Assembly: GCA_001724995.1 (NCBI GenBank)
Contig: MEFD01000013.1
Coordinates: 248,001 to 312,000, forward strand
From: Rubrivivax sp. SCN 71-131
GTDB taxonomy: Bacteria > Pseudomonadota > Gammaproteobacteria > Burkholderiales > Burkholderiaceae_C
DNA: 64,000 bases
Reading direction: 5' to 3'
Shown in pieces: positions 50,093 through 60,227 of the stretch (its first letter is position 1; every line of letters starts with the position of its first letter). A program made the position numbers and the translations under genes. Below the pieces are notes generated by a model, which saw only the letters and a program-made list of their open reading frames with translations, was not told the origin of the DNA and did no database searches.

Positions 50093-50851
50093 ATGTCGCT
50101 GGCTCATTTCGAATCAACGCTGCCCCTGGGAGCTGCCGAGCTGGTGCGCGCGAGCGCCTTCCAGCGCCACGTCGAGCTCGAGCGCGACAGCAGCGATGAC
50201 CGCGTCAGCACGCGGCTCTCGGCGCTCGATCCGTCGCTGCACCAGGACCTCCTGCGCTTCGAACTCAAGGGCCGGCGCAGTGAACTGCTCGAGGTCCTGG
50301 CCGGCGCGGTGCGCCACGCCAGCGCCGTCACCGTACACCTGCAGCTGCACCAGCATGTGCTGGCGCTCACCGCCTACCCGGTGCAGCGCGTGGTGCAAGG
50401 CGTGCTGCCGATGTCGCAGTTGCTCGCGCTGCAGCTGACCGAGCTCGAAGTGCTGCGCGTGGAAAAGGCGCAGCAGGCGCTGCCGCAGGCGTCCCTGTCC
50501 GGCGCCGCGGCGCTGTCGGAGTACTGCGCGCCGATGGGCAAGGTGCTGTGGGAACTCGCGCTGCGTGGCGCGCGCGACGACCTGCTGCCCGAGATCGCCG
50601 GCCCGGCGGCCTACCGCATCACGCCGACGATGGACCTGGCCGTGCTCGAGCTCTCCGGCTCGCTCGCCTCGGCCTGCGAGCGCCTCAAGCGCCAGACGAC
50701 CAGCCTGCGCGAGATCTCCGCGTGGCCGGGCTTCGACCGCACGCGCGCGATGCGCATGCTCAACGGGCTCTACCTGCAGCCCGGGCTGATGGTCAGCCGC
50801 ACGCATCCGGCCGCCGCCCACGAAGGCTGGTTCAACGGCGGCACCCACTGA
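50093..50851 (+). CDS. Unrecognised 252-residue cytosolic protein
   Basis: I do not recognise this family with confidence. There is no signal peptide or membrane segment. The composition is helix-rich: ELVRASAFQRHVELERDSS, a middle with YPVQRVVQGVLPMSQLLALQL, and a C-terminal region (about 185-235; ASACERLKRQTTSLREI, then RAMRMLNGLYLQPGLMV) that could form a small winged-helix or three-helix fold. Codon usage matches the neighbours and GAGGAA lies about seven bases before the ATG. It is divergent from the EamA gene and convergent with uup. It may be a Burkholderiales-specific regulator or motility-linked protein, but this is a guess. Confidence 0.7.
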   Translation: MSLAHFESTLPLGAAELVRASAFQRHVELERDSSDDRVSTRLSALDPSLHQDLLRFELKGRRSELLEVLAGAVRHASAVTVHLQLHQHVLALTAYPVQRVVQGVLPMSQLLALQLTELEVLRVEKAQQALPQASLSGAAALSEYCAPMGKVLWELALRGARDDLLPEIAGPAAYRITPTMDLAVLELSGSLASACERLKRQTTSLREISAWPGFDRTRAMRMLNGLYLQPGLMVSRTHPAAAHEGWFNGGTH

Positions 50852-50873
50852 GCGCCGCCGCCGCGGGCGGCGC
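50852..50873. terminator. GC hairpin between convergent genes
   Basis: GCGCCGCC at 50852-50859 pairs with GGCGGCGC at 50866-50873 around a six-base loop. It begins directly after the stop of the unrecognised gene, 18 bases from the uup stop. No T-run follows, and such runs arise easily in this base composition. Confidence 0.35.
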
Positions 50874-50890
50874 GCGCGTGGCCCCGGCGC

Positions 50891-52819
50891 CTAGCCGGCG
50901 CGGCTGGCCAGCGCCTCCCAGCGCTCGAGCGCCTGCATCAGCTCGCTCTCGATCGCCTCGTGGCGCGCCTGCAGCTCGGGCACGCGCTGCGGCTCGTTCA
51001 GGTACAGCTCGGCGCCGGCCAGGCGCGCGGCAAGCTCGCGCTGCTCGGCCTCCAGCGCCTCGATGCCCGCCGGCAGCGCCTCGAGCTCGCGCTGCTCCTT
51101 GTAGCTGAGCTTGGTTCGCGCCGCCGGCGCCCGCGCGGCCGCGGCGGCTGGCGCCAGCGGGTCCCGCGCCGCAGGCACCGCGGCGGCCGCGCCCGGCGCG
51201 GCCCCGGCGACGAGGGCGCGCGCGCGCTCGCGCTGCAGCTTCCAGTCCTCCCAGCCTCCCTCGTACTCGCGCCACAGGCCCGGGCGGCCGCCGAAGGCGG
51301 GATCGCCTTCCCAGGCGATCGTCGAGGTGACGACGTTGTCGAGGAACTGCCGGTCGTGGCTGACGAGGAAGACGGTGCCTGCGTAGGCCTGCAGCAGCTC
51401 CTCGAGCAGCTCGAGCGTGTCGATGTCGAGGTCGTTGGTCGGCTCATCCAGCACCAGCACGTTGGCCGGCAGCGCGAACAGCCGTGCCAGCAGCAGCCGG
51501 TTGCGCTCACCGCCGGAGAGCGTACGCACCGGCGCGTTGGCGCGCGCCGGCGAGAACAGGAAGTCGCCGAGGTAGCTCATCACGTGCTTGCGGCCGCCGC
51601 CGGGACCGGCGAGCTCGATCCACTCGCTGCCCGGGCTGATGGTGTCGGCCAGTGTGGCGTCGAGATCGAGCGCGGCCCGCATCTGGTCGAAGTAGGCGAC
51701 CTGCAGCCGCGTGCCGGTGCGCACCCGGCCCGCGGTGGGCTGCAATTCGCCCAGGATGAGCTTGAGCAGCGTCGTCTTGCCGCAGCCGTTGGGGCCGATC
51801 AGGCCGACCTTGTCGCCGCGCAGGATGGTCGCGCTGAAGCGCTCGACCAGCAGCTTGTCGCCAAAGCGCATCGACACCTCGTCGAGTTCGGCGACGATGC
51901 GCCCCGAAGGTCGGCCGGCGTCGAGCTCGAGCCGCACCTGGCCGAGCTGCTCGCGGCGCGCGGCGCGCTGCACGCGCAGCTGCTGCAGCCGCGCCACGCG
52001 CCCGGCACTGCGCGTGCGCCGCGCCTCCACGCCCTTGCGGATCCACACCTCCTCCTGCGCCAGCAGCTTGTCGGCGCGCGCGCCGGCCACGGCCTCGGCC
52101 TCGAGCTCGCGCTCGCGCGTGGCCTGGTACTGCGCGAAGCGGCCCGGGTAACTCGTGAGCCGGCCTCGATCCAGCAGCACGATGCGCGTGGCCACCGCGT
52201 CGATGAAGGCGCGGTCGTGCGAGACCAGCACGAGCGCGCCGGCCCACTCGACGAGCAGGCCCTGCAGCCACTCGATGGCGTCGATGTCGAGGTGGTTCGT
52301 CGGCTCGTCCAGCAGCAGCACGTCGGGCGCGGCGACCAGCGCCTGCGCCAGGGCGACGCGCTTTCGCGTGCCGCCGGAGAGCGCATCGACCGCGTCCTGC
52401 GCATCCAGGTGCAGCCGCTGCAGCGCCTCGTGCACGCGCCGCTCCCAGGTCCAGCCGCCCAGCGCCTCGAGGCGCGTCTGCAACGCGTCCAGGTCCTCCC
52501 CGGGGGCATGCGCCTCGTAGCGGGCACGCAGCGAGCGTGCCTCGCCGACGCCCTCGGCGACGGCATCGAAGACGCTGATGCCGGCGGCAAACTGCGGCTC
52601 CTGCGCCACGTAGACGATGCGCACGCCGGTCTGCACCTGCAGCAGCCCGTCGTCGGGCTTGTCGAGGCCGGCGAGGATCTTCAGCAGCGAGGACTTGCCC
52701 GCACCGTTGCGCCCGATGAGCGCCACGCGCTCGCCGGCTTCGAGCGCGAAGTCGGCGCCGTCGAGCAGCGGCACATGGCCGAAGGCGAGGTGCGCAGCAG
52801 CAAGGGTGAGCAGGGCCAT
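50891..52819 (-). CDS. uup: ABC-F family ATPase, Uup-like
   Basis: 642 residues with two ABC domains and no membrane segment. Walker A motifs GRNGAGKSS and GPNGCGKTT, signatures LSGGTRKRVAL and LSGGERNRLLL, Walker B LLLDEPTNHLDI and LVLDEPTNDLDI. The C-terminal coiled-coil arm after residue 560 (KLSYKEQRELEALPAGIEALEAE) identifies Uup, which works on ribosomes and affects transposon excision and Holliday junctions. Confidence 0.93.
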   Translation of the reverse strand: MALLTLAAAHLAFGHVPLLDGADFALEAGERVALIGRNGAGKSSLLKILAGLDKPDDGLLQVQTGVRIVYVAQEPQFAAGISVFDAVAEGVGEARSLRARYEAHAPGEDLDALQTRLEALGGWTWERRVHEALQRLHLDAQDAVDALSGGTRKRVALAQALVAAPDVLLLDEPTNHLDIDAIEWLQGLLVEWAGALVLVSHDRAFIDAVATRIVLLDRGRLTSYPGRFAQYQATRERELEAEAVAGARADKLLAQEEVWIRKGVEARRTRSAGRVARLQQLRVQRAARREQLGQVRLELDAGRPSGRIVAELDEVSMRFGDKLLVERFSATILRGDKVGLIGPNGCGKTTLLKLILGELQPTAGRVRTGTRLQVAYFDQMRAALDLDATLADTISPGSEWIELAGPGGGRKHVMSYLGDFLFSPARANAPVRTLSGGERNRLLLARLFALPANVLVLDEPTNDLDIDTLELLEELLQAYAGTVFLVSHDRQFLDNVVTSTIAWEGDPAFGGRPGLWREYEGGWEDWKLQRERARALVAGAAPGAAAAVPAARDPLAPAAAAARAPAARTKLSYKEQRELEALPAGIEALEAEQRELAARLAGAELYLNEPQRVPELQARHEAIESELMQALERWEALASRAG

Positions 52820-52921
52820 TGGGCGGATTGTCCCAGTCCGCCGCGCCGGGGCCGACGCTGCCGCTGCGCAGGGTGGGCCTGGAGCGGCCCGCGGCCACGC
52901 CGTGGGAGCAGGTGCCGCAGC

Positions 52922-53872
52922 TCAGCGGCTGAGCGCTGCCTCCAGCGCGTCGACGAACTTGCCGGCGACGTCGAAGCCGGTCTGCTGTGCGATCTCCTGG
53001 AAACAGGTCGGGCTGGTGACGTTGATCTCGGTGACGTGCTCGCCGATCACGTCCAGGCCGACGAGCAGCAGGCCGCGCGCGGCCAGCACCGGCCCCAGGG
53101 ACTGCGCGATGCGCCAATCGCCCTCCGACAGCGGCCGCGCCACCCCCTTGCCGCCCACGGCGAGGTTGCCGCGGATCTCGCTGCCCTGCGGGATGCGCGC
53201 GAGGCAATAGGGCACCGGCTGGCCGCCGATCAGCAGCACGCGCTTGTCGCCGTCGGCGATTTCGGGCAGGTAGCGCTGCACCATCAGCGTGCGCGTGCCG
53301 CCGGCGTTCAGCGTCTCGATGATCGAGCCCAGGTTGAGGCCGTCGGCGCCGACGCGGAAGATGCCCATGCCGCCCATGCCGTCCAGCGGCTTGAGCACGA
53401 TGTCGCGATGCTCGTCGTGAAAGGCGCGTACGGCTTCGGCGCTGCGCGTGACGAGCGTGGGCGGGATGACCTGCGGGAACTCCAGGATGGCGAGCTTCTC
53501 CGGGTGCTCGCGCAGCGCCGCGGGCGCATTGAAGACGCGCGCGCCCTCGCGCTCGGCCTGACCGAGCAGGTGCGTGGCGTAGAAGTACTCGCTGTCGAAG
53601 GGCGGGTCCTTGCGCATCAGCACGGCTGCCGTCTGCGCGAGCACGACCTCGCCCTCGGACACGGTCTCGAACCAGCGCGGCTCCTCGCCGGTCAGGGTGA
53701 TCGCCCGCGCCCGCCGGGCCACGACATGGCCGCCGCGACGCCAGGTCAGGTCGGCGCTCTCGCAGGCCCAGATCTCGTGGCCGCGGCGCGCGGCCTCGCG
53801 CATCATGGCGAAGGTCGAATCCTTGCAGGGCTTGAAGCTCTCGAGCGGGTCGGCGACGAACAGCAGTCTCAC
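52922..53872 (-). CDS. gshB: Glutathione synthetase
   Basis: 316-residue ATP-grasp ligase that joins glycine to gamma-glutamylcysteine. Family marks: RLLFVADPLESFKPCKDSTFAMMREA, LMRKDPPFDSEYFYATHLL, VLKPLDGMGGMGIFRV, YLPEIADGDKRVLLIGG and EINVTSPTCFQEI. The GTG at 53872 matches the normal start of the family; the GTG at 53905 would add eleven unconserved residues. It is in a minus-strand group with gshA, kup and a BenE-like gene. Confidence 0.95.
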   Translation of the reverse strand: MRLLFVADPLESFKPCKDSTFAMMREAARRGHEIWACESADLTWRRGGHVVARRARAITLTGEEPRWFETVSEGEVVLAQTAAVLMRKDPPFDSEYFYATHLLGQAEREGARVFNAPAALREHPEKLAILEFPQVIPPTLVTRSAEAVRAFHDEHRDIVLKPLDGMGGMGIFRVGADGLNLGSIIETLNAGGTRTLMVQRYLPEIADGDKRVLLIGGQPVPYCLARIPQGSEIRGNLAVGGKGVARPLSEGDWRIAQSLGPVLAARGLLLVGLDVIGEHVTEINVTSPTCFQEIAQQTGFDVAGKFVDALEAALSR

Positions 53873-53922
53873 GGGCGCATCCTCCGGCAGCCTCGACTTT
53901 GGCACAGGCGGGCCCGCCGCGC

Positions 53923-55095
53923 TCAGCGGCGCAGCCGCTGCACGGTCAGCGCCAGGGCGCCGGCGACCACGCCCCAGAAGGCCGCGCCGATGCCGCCCAG
54001 CGTGAGCCCGCTGGCGGTGACGAGGTAGGTAATGAGTGCGGGCTCACGGCTGTGCTCGTCCTTGACCGCGATCGCCAGGCCGCCGCCGATCGTGCCCAGC
54101 AGTGCAAAGCCCGCCACCGCGAGCACGAGTTCGAGCGGAAAGGCGGCGATCAGCCCGACCACCGCGCTGCCGAGCAGGCCGAGCACGGCGTAGAAGACGC
54201 CGGCCACCACCGCCGAGGTGTAGCGGCGCGCCGGATCCTCGCTGGCTTCGCGACCCATGCAGATCGAGGCCGTGATCGCCGCCAGGTTCAAGGCATAGGC
54301 GCCGAACGGCGCGAGCACGAGTGTCGCCAGCCCGGTGGCGGTGACCGGCGGCGACACCGGCACGTCGAAGCCGGCGGCGCGCTGCGCGACCACGCCGGGC
54401 AGGTTCTGCGAGGCCATGGTGACGACAAAGAGCGGCAGCGCCACGCCGAGCGTCGCCGCGAGGCTGAACTCGGGATCGGTGAAGACCGGCGTCGTCCAGC
54501 GACAGTCGATCCCCGCGAGGCGCAACTGCCCCTGCGCGGCGGCCACGGCGAGGCCCGCGGCGAGCACCCCCGGCACGGCGTAGCGCGGCCAGGCGCGGCG
54601 CCCGAGCAGGTAGGCCAGCGCCATCGCCAGCACGAGCAGTGTCTGCGTGCGCAGCGCGAGGAAGGCGTCGAAGGCAAAGCGCGTCAGCACGCCGGCCAGC
54701 AGCGCTGCGGCCAGCGCCTGCGGGATGCGATCCATCACGCGCGCGAAGGCACCGCTGGCCCCGGCCGCGACGATGAGCAGCGCGCAGGTCATGAAGGCGC
54801 CGATGGCCTGCGCCATCGGCACGCCCGCTCCCGCGGTGACGAGCAGCGCCGCCCCCGGCGTCGACCAGGCGGTGAGCACCGGCATGCGGTACCACAGGCT
54901 CAGGCCCGCGGAGGTGAGGCCCAGGCCGAGCCCCAGCGCCCACAGCCACGAGGCCGTCTGCGCGGGAGTCGCGCCCAGCACCGCGGCGGCCTGGAAGACG
55001 ATCACCACCGAGCTCGTGTAGCCGACAAGCACGGCGACGAAGCCGGCGACGACGGCCGGCAGCGAGAGGTCGCGCCAGAACGCGCGCGGCCCCAC
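53923..55095 (-). CDS. BenE-type benzoate/proton symporter-like permease
   Basis: 390 residues with about twelve hydrophobic segments. The pattern SLPAVVAGFVAVLVGYTSSVVIVFQAA, LTAWSTPGAALLVTAG, VTMASQNLPGVVAQRAAGFDVP and the FGAYALNLAAITASICMG region matches the BenE family. Known members take up benzoate; no aromatic-degradation gene lies nearby, so another substrate is possible. The GTG start at 55095 lies one base after the kup stop codon. Confidence 0.88.
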   Translation of the reverse strand: MGPRAFWRDLSLPAVVAGFVAVLVGYTSSVVIVFQAAAVLGATPAQTASWLWALGLGLGLTSAGLSLWYRMPVLTAWSTPGAALLVTAGAGVPMAQAIGAFMTCALLIVAAGASGAFARVMDRIPQALAAALLAGVLTRFAFDAFLALRTQTLLVLAMALAYLLGRRAWPRYAVPGVLAAGLAVAAAQGQLRLAGIDCRWTTPVFTDPEFSLAATLGVALPLFVVTMASQNLPGVVAQRAAGFDVPVSPPVTATGLATLVLAPFGAYALNLAAITASICMGREASEDPARRYTSAVVAGVFYAVLGLLGSAVVGLIAAFPLELVLAVAGFALLGTIGGGLAIAVKDEHSREPALITYLVTASGLTLGGIGAAFWGVVAGALALTVQRLRR

Positions 55096-55096
55096 C

Positions 55097-56980
55097 TCAG
55101 ATCTCCACCTTGGAGCCGAGCTCGACGATGCGATTGGTCGGCAGGTGCAGGAAGTCGCCCGCCGCCCCGGCGTTGCGGTGCATGCCGGCGAAGAGCTTCT
55201 CGCGCCAGAAGGCCATGCCGCCGCGCAGCGTGGGGATCACCTGGTCGCGGCTGAGGAAGTAGCTCGTGCGCATCGGGTCGAGCTCGATGCCGCGGCCCTC
55301 GAGCAGCTTCAGCGCCTCGGGCACGTCGGGCTCGTTCTTGAAGCCGAAGTGCAGCACCACCTGCCAGCAGTCGTGGCCCAGCGGCTCGAGATCGACGCGC
55401 TTGCCAAAGCCGATCCACGGCACTTCGTGGTGCCGCACGCTGACGAAGAGGTTCTGCGCGTGCAGCACCTTGTTGTGCTTGAGGTTGTGCATCAGCGCAA
55501 AGGGTGTGGCGCCCGTCTCGGCGGCGAGGAAGACGGCGGTGCCCGGCACGCGCAGCGGCGGGCTGGCAAAGAGCGATTCGAGGAACAGCGGCAGTTCGAT
55601 CGCTTCCTCGTGCAGCCGCTGCAGCATCAGACGGCGGCCGCGCTTCCAGGTCGTCATGAGCAGGAAGAGCACGCCGCCGATGAGCAGCGGGAACCAGCCG
55701 CCGTCCAGCACCTTGAGCGCGTTGGCGGCGAAGAAGGTCATGTCGACGGCGAAGAAGACGCCGGTGCCCAGCAGGCACAGCGAGAGCGGCAGCTTCCAGG
55801 CGAAGCGGATGACGAAGAAGGTCATCACCGTGGTGATCGTCATGTCGATCGTCACCGCGATGCCGTAGGCCGAGGCGAGCGCGCTGCTGGAGCCGAAGGC
55901 CACTACCGCGGCGACGATGCAGGCACACAGCGCCCAGTTCACGAACGGCACGTAGATCTGGCCGCTGACCCTGGTCGAGGTGTGCATGATGCGCAGCCGC
56001 GGCAGGTAGCCGAGCTGGATCGCCTGCTTGGTGACCGAGAACGCCGCCGTGATGAGCGCCTGCGAGGCGATCACCGCCGCCGCCGTGGCGAGCACGATGA
56101 GCGGCAGCAGCGCCCAGGGCGGCGCCATCTCGTAGAACGGGTTCCTGATGTTCTGCGGCTCGCGCAGCAGCATCGCGCCCTGGCCGAAATAGTTGAGCAC
56201 GAGCGCCGGCCAGACGAGCGCGAACCAGGCCAGCCGGATCGGCAGCTTGCCGAAGTGGCCGAGGTCGGCGTAGAGCGCCTCGGCGCCGGTCACGCACAGC
56301 ACCACCGCGCCGAGCGCCGTGAACGCGATGCCCGGCTGCTGCGCGATGAAGACCAGCGCGTACTGCGGCATGAGCGCCCACAGCACCTGCGGCTCGCGCG
56401 CGATCTGCGCGATGCCCAGCACCGCCAGCGCCAGCAGCCACAGCGTCGTCACCGGCCCGAAGAAGCGCCCGATGCCGGCGGTGCCGAAGCGCTGCGCGGC
56501 AAAGAGCGCCAGCAGCACGGCAAGCGCCACCGGAACGATGAAGCGGTGCAGCCCGGGCGCCAGCACCTCGAGTCCCTCGACCGCACCCAGCACCGTGACG
56601 GCCGGCGTGATGACGCCGTCGCCGAAGAACACGGCGGTGCCGAAGATGCCCACCAGCAGCAGCACGCGGCGCAGCCGGGGCCGGTGCTTGACCGCCTGCG
56701 AGGCCAGCGCCAGCATGGCGATGAGGCCGCCCTCGCCGTTGTTGTCGGCGCGCAGGATCAGCCCCACGTACTTCAGGCTGACGACCACCGTCAGCGTCCA
56801 GAAGACGAGCGAGAGGATGCCCAGGATGTTCTGCGACGACAGCGGCACGCGGTCCTGCGCGAACACCTCCTTGAGCGCGTACAGCGGGCTCGTGCCGATG
56901 TCGCCGTAGACGACGCCGATGGCGGCCAGCGTCAGCGCGGCGAGCACACCGGAGCGGCGGGATTCGGGGGGCATGCTCAT
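55097..56980 (-). CDS. kup: Low-affinity potassium transporter Kup
   Basis: 627 residues, the usual length, with twelve hydrophobic segments followed by a 170-residue hydrophilic C-terminus. Signatures: [59 protein letters not shown], and [15 protein letters not shown] at the end. It imports K+ with protons. It sits between gshA and the BenE-like gene. Confidence 0.95.
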   Translation of the reverse strand: MSMPPESRRSGVLAALTLAAIGVVYGDIGTSPLYALKEVFAQDRVPLSSQNILGILSLVFWTLTVVVSLKYVGLILRADNNGEGGLIAMLALASQAVKHRPRLRRVLLLVGIFGTAVFFGDGVITPAVTVLGAVEGLEVLAPGLHRFIVPVALAVLLALFAAQRFGTAGIGRFFGPVTTLWLLALAVLGIAQIAREPQVLWALMPQYALVFIAQQPGIAFTALGAVVLCVTGAEALYADLGHFGKLPIRLAWFALVWPALVLNYFGQGAMLLREPQNIRNPFYEMAPPWALLPLIVLATAAAVIASQALITAAFSVTKQAIQLGYLPRLRIMHTSTRVSGQIYVPFVNWALCACIVAAVVAFGSSSALASAYGIAVTIDMTITTVMTFFVIRFAWKLPLSLCLLGTGVFFAVDMTFFAANALKVLDGGWFPLLIGGVLFLLMTTWKRGRRLMLQRLHEEAIELPLFLESLFASPPLRVPGTAVFLAAETGATPFALMHNLKHNKVLHAQNLFVSVRHHEVPWIGFGKRVDLEPLGHDCWQVVLHFGFKNEPDVPEALKLLEGRGIELDPMRTSYFLSRDQVIPTLRGGMAFWREKLFAGMHRNAGAAGDFLHLPTNRIVELGSKVEI

Positions 56981-57020
56981 GGCAGCGAAGGGGCGGTGCG
57001 CATCGCCCCGGAGGCCTGCG

Positions 57021-58313
57021 TCAGGCGTAGTCCTCGGCCTCGGGGTCGGTGGCTTCGAGCTCGTAGGCGGCGGCGAGCATCGCCAGCCGGCCGATCACGC
57101 CGTACATGTAGAAGCGGTTGGGGGCGCTTGCCCCCGGCTTGGCGGCGCGCGCGGGCAGGACATGACTCTCGGCAAAGGCCAGCGGCACGTAGCGCGCGTC
57201 CGCGTCCGCCAGGCTCTCGTCGTTGCCGCGCCCGGCGTGCACGCGGTAGTAGCCGCCGACGACGTAGCGGTCGATGGTGCAGACCACCGGCTCGGCCATG
57301 GCTTCGCCGATGCGCTCGCAGGTCGGCACGCCTTCCTGGATGATGACCTCGCTCACCCCGGGCTCCCGCCCCGCCGGGCGCACGAGCGCCTGCTGCAGCC
57401 GCGCCGCGTCGAGCTCGCGCACGTCGCGCACCGTCAGCACCCCGACGCCCATGCTGCCGGCGTCCGCCTTGACGACGACGAAGGGACGCTCGGCGATGCC
57501 GTACTCCTTGAACTTGCGCCGCTGCTTGACGAGTAGGGTCTCGCAGTGCGTGCGCACGCAGTCCAGGCCATGGTCGCTGCCGACGTCGACCTCGCCGCAG
57601 TGCGCGACCATGGGGTTGATCAGCCAGTGATCCATGCCCATCAGCTTGGAGAACTTCTTCGCCACCTCTTCGTAGCTGCGGAAGTGGCGTGACTTGCGCC
57701 GCGTCGCCCAGCCCGCGTGCAGCGGCGGCAGCAGGTACTGCTCGTAGAGGTTCTGCAGAACGCGCGGCACGCCCGCGCGCAGGTCGTCGTTGAGCAGGAC
57801 GGTGCAGGGGTCGAAGTCCTTGAGCCCCAGGCGCGTGCGCTGGCGCAGCAGCGGCTCGACCACCAGTTCGCCGCCGTCGGGCGCCTGCAGCACCTGCGGC
57901 GCGGCGAGCGCCGGATCGGCCGAGCCCAGGCGCACGTTCAGGCCGGCCTGCGTGAAGATCTGCACCAGGCGCTGCAGGTGCTCGAGGTAGGACGCGCGGC
58001 CGCAGTCCGCGCCGGGCACGAGCAGCAGGTTCTTCGCCTCGGGGCAGATCTTCTCGATCGCGGCCATCGCCGCCTGCACCGCCAGCGGCAGCATCTGCGG
58101 CGTCAGGTGGTTGAAGCCCTGGGGGAAGAGGTCGGTGTCCACCGGCGCCAGCTTGTAGCCGGCATTGCGCAGGTCGACCGAGCAGTAGAAGGGCGGCGTG
58201 TGCTCCATCCACTCGAGACGGAACCAGCGCTCGATCGCCGGCACCGATTCCAGCATGCGCTGCTCGAGTTCGTTGATCGGGCCGGTGAGCGCAGTGACCA
58301 GATTCGGGACCAT
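57021..58313 (-). CDS. gshA: Glutamate-cysteine ligase, proteobacterial GshA type
   Basis: 430 residues of the PF08886-type glutamate-cysteine ligase found in beta- and some alpha-proteobacteria, unrelated in length to the E. coli enzyme. Marks: [59 protein letters not shown] and [20 protein letters not shown]. It makes gamma-glutamylcysteine for GshB, encoded 3 kb downstream in the same direction. ATG at 58313. Confidence 0.94.
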   Translation of the reverse strand: MVPNLVTALTGPINELEQRMLESVPAIERWFRLEWMEHTPPFYCSVDLRNAGYKLAPVDTDLFPQGFNHLTPQMLPLAVQAAMAAIEKICPEAKNLLLVPGADCGRASYLEHLQRLVQIFTQAGLNVRLGSADPALAAPQVLQAPDGGELVVEPLLRQRTRLGLKDFDPCTVLLNDDLRAGVPRVLQNLYEQYLLPPLHAGWATRRKSRHFRSYEEVAKKFSKLMGMDHWLINPMVAHCGEVDVGSDHGLDCVRTHCETLLVKQRRKFKEYGIAERPFVVVKADAGSMGVGVLTVRDVRELDAARLQQALVRPAGREPGVSEVIIQEGVPTCERIGEAMAEPVVCTIDRYVVGGYYRVHAGRGNDESLADADARYVPLAFAESHVLPARAAKPGASAPNRFYMYGVIGRLAMLAAAYELEATDPEAEDYA

Positions 58314-58399
58314 CGGCGCATTCTAGGAGTGCGCACGCCGCCCTCGAAGCGCTCCCGTGTCGCAGCGACCCGGCCCGCGGCCCGCGGGCGGCGGCGCGG

Positions 58400-59725
58400 C
58401 TACTTGCCGTAGGCCGTCTCGCCGTGCGCGCTGATGTCCAGGCCCTGGCGCTCCTCGTCCTCGGGCACGCGCAGCCCGAGCGTCAGATCGGCGATCTTGT
58501 AGGCGACGCTGGACACGACGCCCGACCAGACGACGGTGAACAGGACGCTCTTGCCCTGCACCCAGAGCTGGTGGCCGATCGCGAAGTCCGCCGCCGCGGT
58601 GCCGCCGAGGCCCGGCGCGGCGAAGACGCCGGTGAGCATCGCGCCGACGATGCCGCCGACGCCGTGCACGCCGAACACGTCGAAGGCGTCGTCGGCGCCG
58701 AGGCGGCGCTTGAGGCCGTGCACGCCCCAGAGGCAGACCAGGCCGGCGACGAGGCCGATCACGATCGCGCCCATCGGGCCGACGAAGCCCGCGGCCGGGG
58801 TCACCGCCACCAGCCCGGCGACCGCGCCCGAGGCCGCGCCGAGCATCGAGCCCTTGCCCTTCGTCAGCGCCTCGCCCGCGATCCACGCCAGCGTCGCCGC
58901 CGCGGTGGCGAGCACGGTGTTGACGAAGGCCAGTCCGGCGAGCGCGTTCGCCGCACCGGCGGAACCGGCATTGAAGCCGAACCAGCCGACCCACAGCAGC
59001 GAGGCGCCGACCATGGTCAGCGTCAGGCTGTGCGGCGCCATCGACTCGCGGCCGTAGCCCAGGCGCTTGCCCAGCATGACGGCGCCCACCAGGCCGGCGA
59101 CACCGGCGTTGATGTGCACCACGGTGCCGCCGGCGAAGTCCAGCGCGCCGTCCTGGGCCAGCAGGCCGCCGCCCCAGACGACGTGCGCCATCGGCACGTA
59201 GCCGAAGGTGAACCAGAGCACGCTGAACAGCAGCACGGCGCCAAAGCGGATGCGCTCGGCGTAGGAGCCGGCGATCAGCGCCACCGTGATCGCCGCGAAG
59301 GTGCCCTGGAAGGCGACGAAGACGTACTCGGGGACCGTCGCCAGCGCGCCGAAGGTCTGCGGCGTCACGCCCTTCAGGAACACCTTGTCGAAGGAGCCGA
59401 AGAAGCGGCCCTCGCCGACGAAGGCCAGGCTGTAGCCGTACACGGCCCAGAGGAGGCTGACGAGCGCGAAGAGCGTGAACACGTGCATCAGCACCGACAG
59501 CATGTTCTTGCCGCGCGCCAGCCCGCCGTAGAACAGCGCCAGCCCCGGGATCGTCATCAGGATCACGAGCAGCGTCGAAGTCAGCATCCAGGCGGTATCG
59601 CCGGAGTCGAGCGCCGGCGCCTGGGCCCAGGCGTCTGCCGTGAAGCCCAGGGCCGCCAGACCGGCCAGGACCGCCAGGCCCTCTCGGCCCGGGGCGAGGA
59701 TTGCCGCGCGCGTCTGCGTCTTCAT
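58400..59725 (-). CDS. amtB: Ammonium transporter AmtB
   Basis: 441 residues. A cleavable signal (to about ADAWAQ near 35) precedes eleven membrane helices. The twin pore histidines lie in GTVVHINAGVAGL and DVFGVHGVGGIVGAML. FYGGLARGKNMLSVLMH and ATAAATLAWIAGEALTKGKGSMLGAASG are conserved. The C-terminal cytoplasmic tail (LRVPEDEERQGLDISAHGE) is the regulatory region that meets GlnK. It is 23 bases after glnK. Confidence 0.96.
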   Translation of the reverse strand: MKTQTRAAILAPGREGLAVLAGLAALGFTADAWAQAPALDSGDTAWMLTSTLLVILMTIPGLALFYGGLARGKNMLSVLMHVFTLFALVSLLWAVYGYSLAFVGEGRFFGSFDKVFLKGVTPQTFGALATVPEYVFVAFQGTFAAITVALIAGSYAERIRFGAVLLFSVLWFTFGYVPMAHVVWGGGLLAQDGALDFAGGTVVHINAGVAGLVGAVMLGKRLGYGRESMAPHSLTLTMVGASLLWVGWFGFNAGSAGAANALAGLAFVNTVLATAAATLAWIAGEALTKGKGSMLGAASGAVAGLVAVTPAAGFVGPMGAIVIGLVAGLVCLWGVHGLKRRLGADDAFDVFGVHGVGGIVGAMLTGVFAAPGLGGTAAADFAIGHQLWVQGKSVLFTVVWSGVVSSVAYKIADLTLGLRVPEDEERQGLDISAHGETAYGK

Positions 59726-59748
59726 GGCCGTCTTCGGCAGGGTCTTGT

Positions 59749-60087
59749 TCAAAGCGCGCTCCTGCCGGTCTCGCCGGTGCGGATGCGCACGACCTCGTCG
59801 AGCGCGGCGACGAAAACCTTGCCGTCGCCGATGCGGCCGGTGCGCGCGGCGCTCTCGATGGCCTCGATGACGCGCGGCAGCAGCGCCTCCTCGACGGCCA
59901 CCTCGAGCTTCAGCTTGGGCAGGAAGTCGACGACGTACTCGGCCCCGCGGTAGAGCTCGGTGTGGCCCTTCTGGCGCCCGAAGCCCTTCACCTCGGTCAC
60001 CGTGATGCCCTGCACGCCGACGGCGCCAAGGGCCTCGCGCACCTCGTCGAGCTTGAAGGGCTTGACGATCGCAGTCACCATCTTCAT
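59749..60087 (-). CDS. glnK: Nitrogen regulatory PII protein GlnK
   Basis: 112 residues. PII hallmarks: [20 protein letters not shown], the T-loop with Tyr51 (RGAEYVVDF), the site of uridylylation, and [23 protein letters not shown]. It senses ATP/ADP, 2-oxoglutarate and, through uridylylation, glutamine, and blocks the AmtB pore when nitrogen is ample. AAGGAG lies eight bases before the ATG. A sigma-54 promoter and two NtrC sites lie upstream. Confidence 0.96.
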   Translation of the reverse strand: MKMVTAIVKPFKLDEVREALGAVGVQGITVTEVKGFGRQKGHTELYRGAEYVVDFLPKLKLEVAVEEALLPRVIEAIESAARTGRIGDGKVFVAALDEVVRIRTGETGRSAL

Positions 60088-60119
60088 GGCCGCTTCTCCT
60101 TGATGTGATACCTCCCTCT

Positions 60120-60135
60120 TGCAGCTTTCGTGCCA
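60120..60135 (-). promoter_or_regulatory. Sigma-54 promoter of glnK-amtB
   Basis: On the minus strand TGGCACGAAAGCTGCA has the -24 GG and -12 GC exactly ten bases apart, and one mismatch to the full consensus TGGCACG-N4-TTGCA. Transcription would begin near 60109, giving a 21-base leader before glnK. Confidence 0.8.
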
Positions 60136-60187
60136 CACCCGGACTGGGGAAATCGGCCCCCTGTTGGTGGGCCTGGCGGCGCAATGC

Positions 60188-60202
60188 GCCCCTGGCTGGT
60201 GC
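60188..60202. promoter_or_regulatory. NtrC-binding site, one mismatch
   Basis: GCCCC-TGGCT-GGTGC fits the GCACC-N5-GGTGC consensus except at one base. Its centre is about 86 bases upstream of the predicted glnK transcription start, a usual enhancer distance. Confidence 0.6.
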
Positions 60203-60227
60203 ACTCTGTCGCCCAAGGGGTTCGGCC

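Noticed and set aside
52820..52921. Small gene between uup and gshB
   Set aside because: No frame has a start with a ribosome-binding site or a recognisable product; the segment looks like a plain spacer.
58360..58399. CCCGCGG-type palindrome after amtB as a terminator
   Set aside because: The arms are separated by one base, which does not allow a normal loop, and there is no T-run; such strings are common by chance here.
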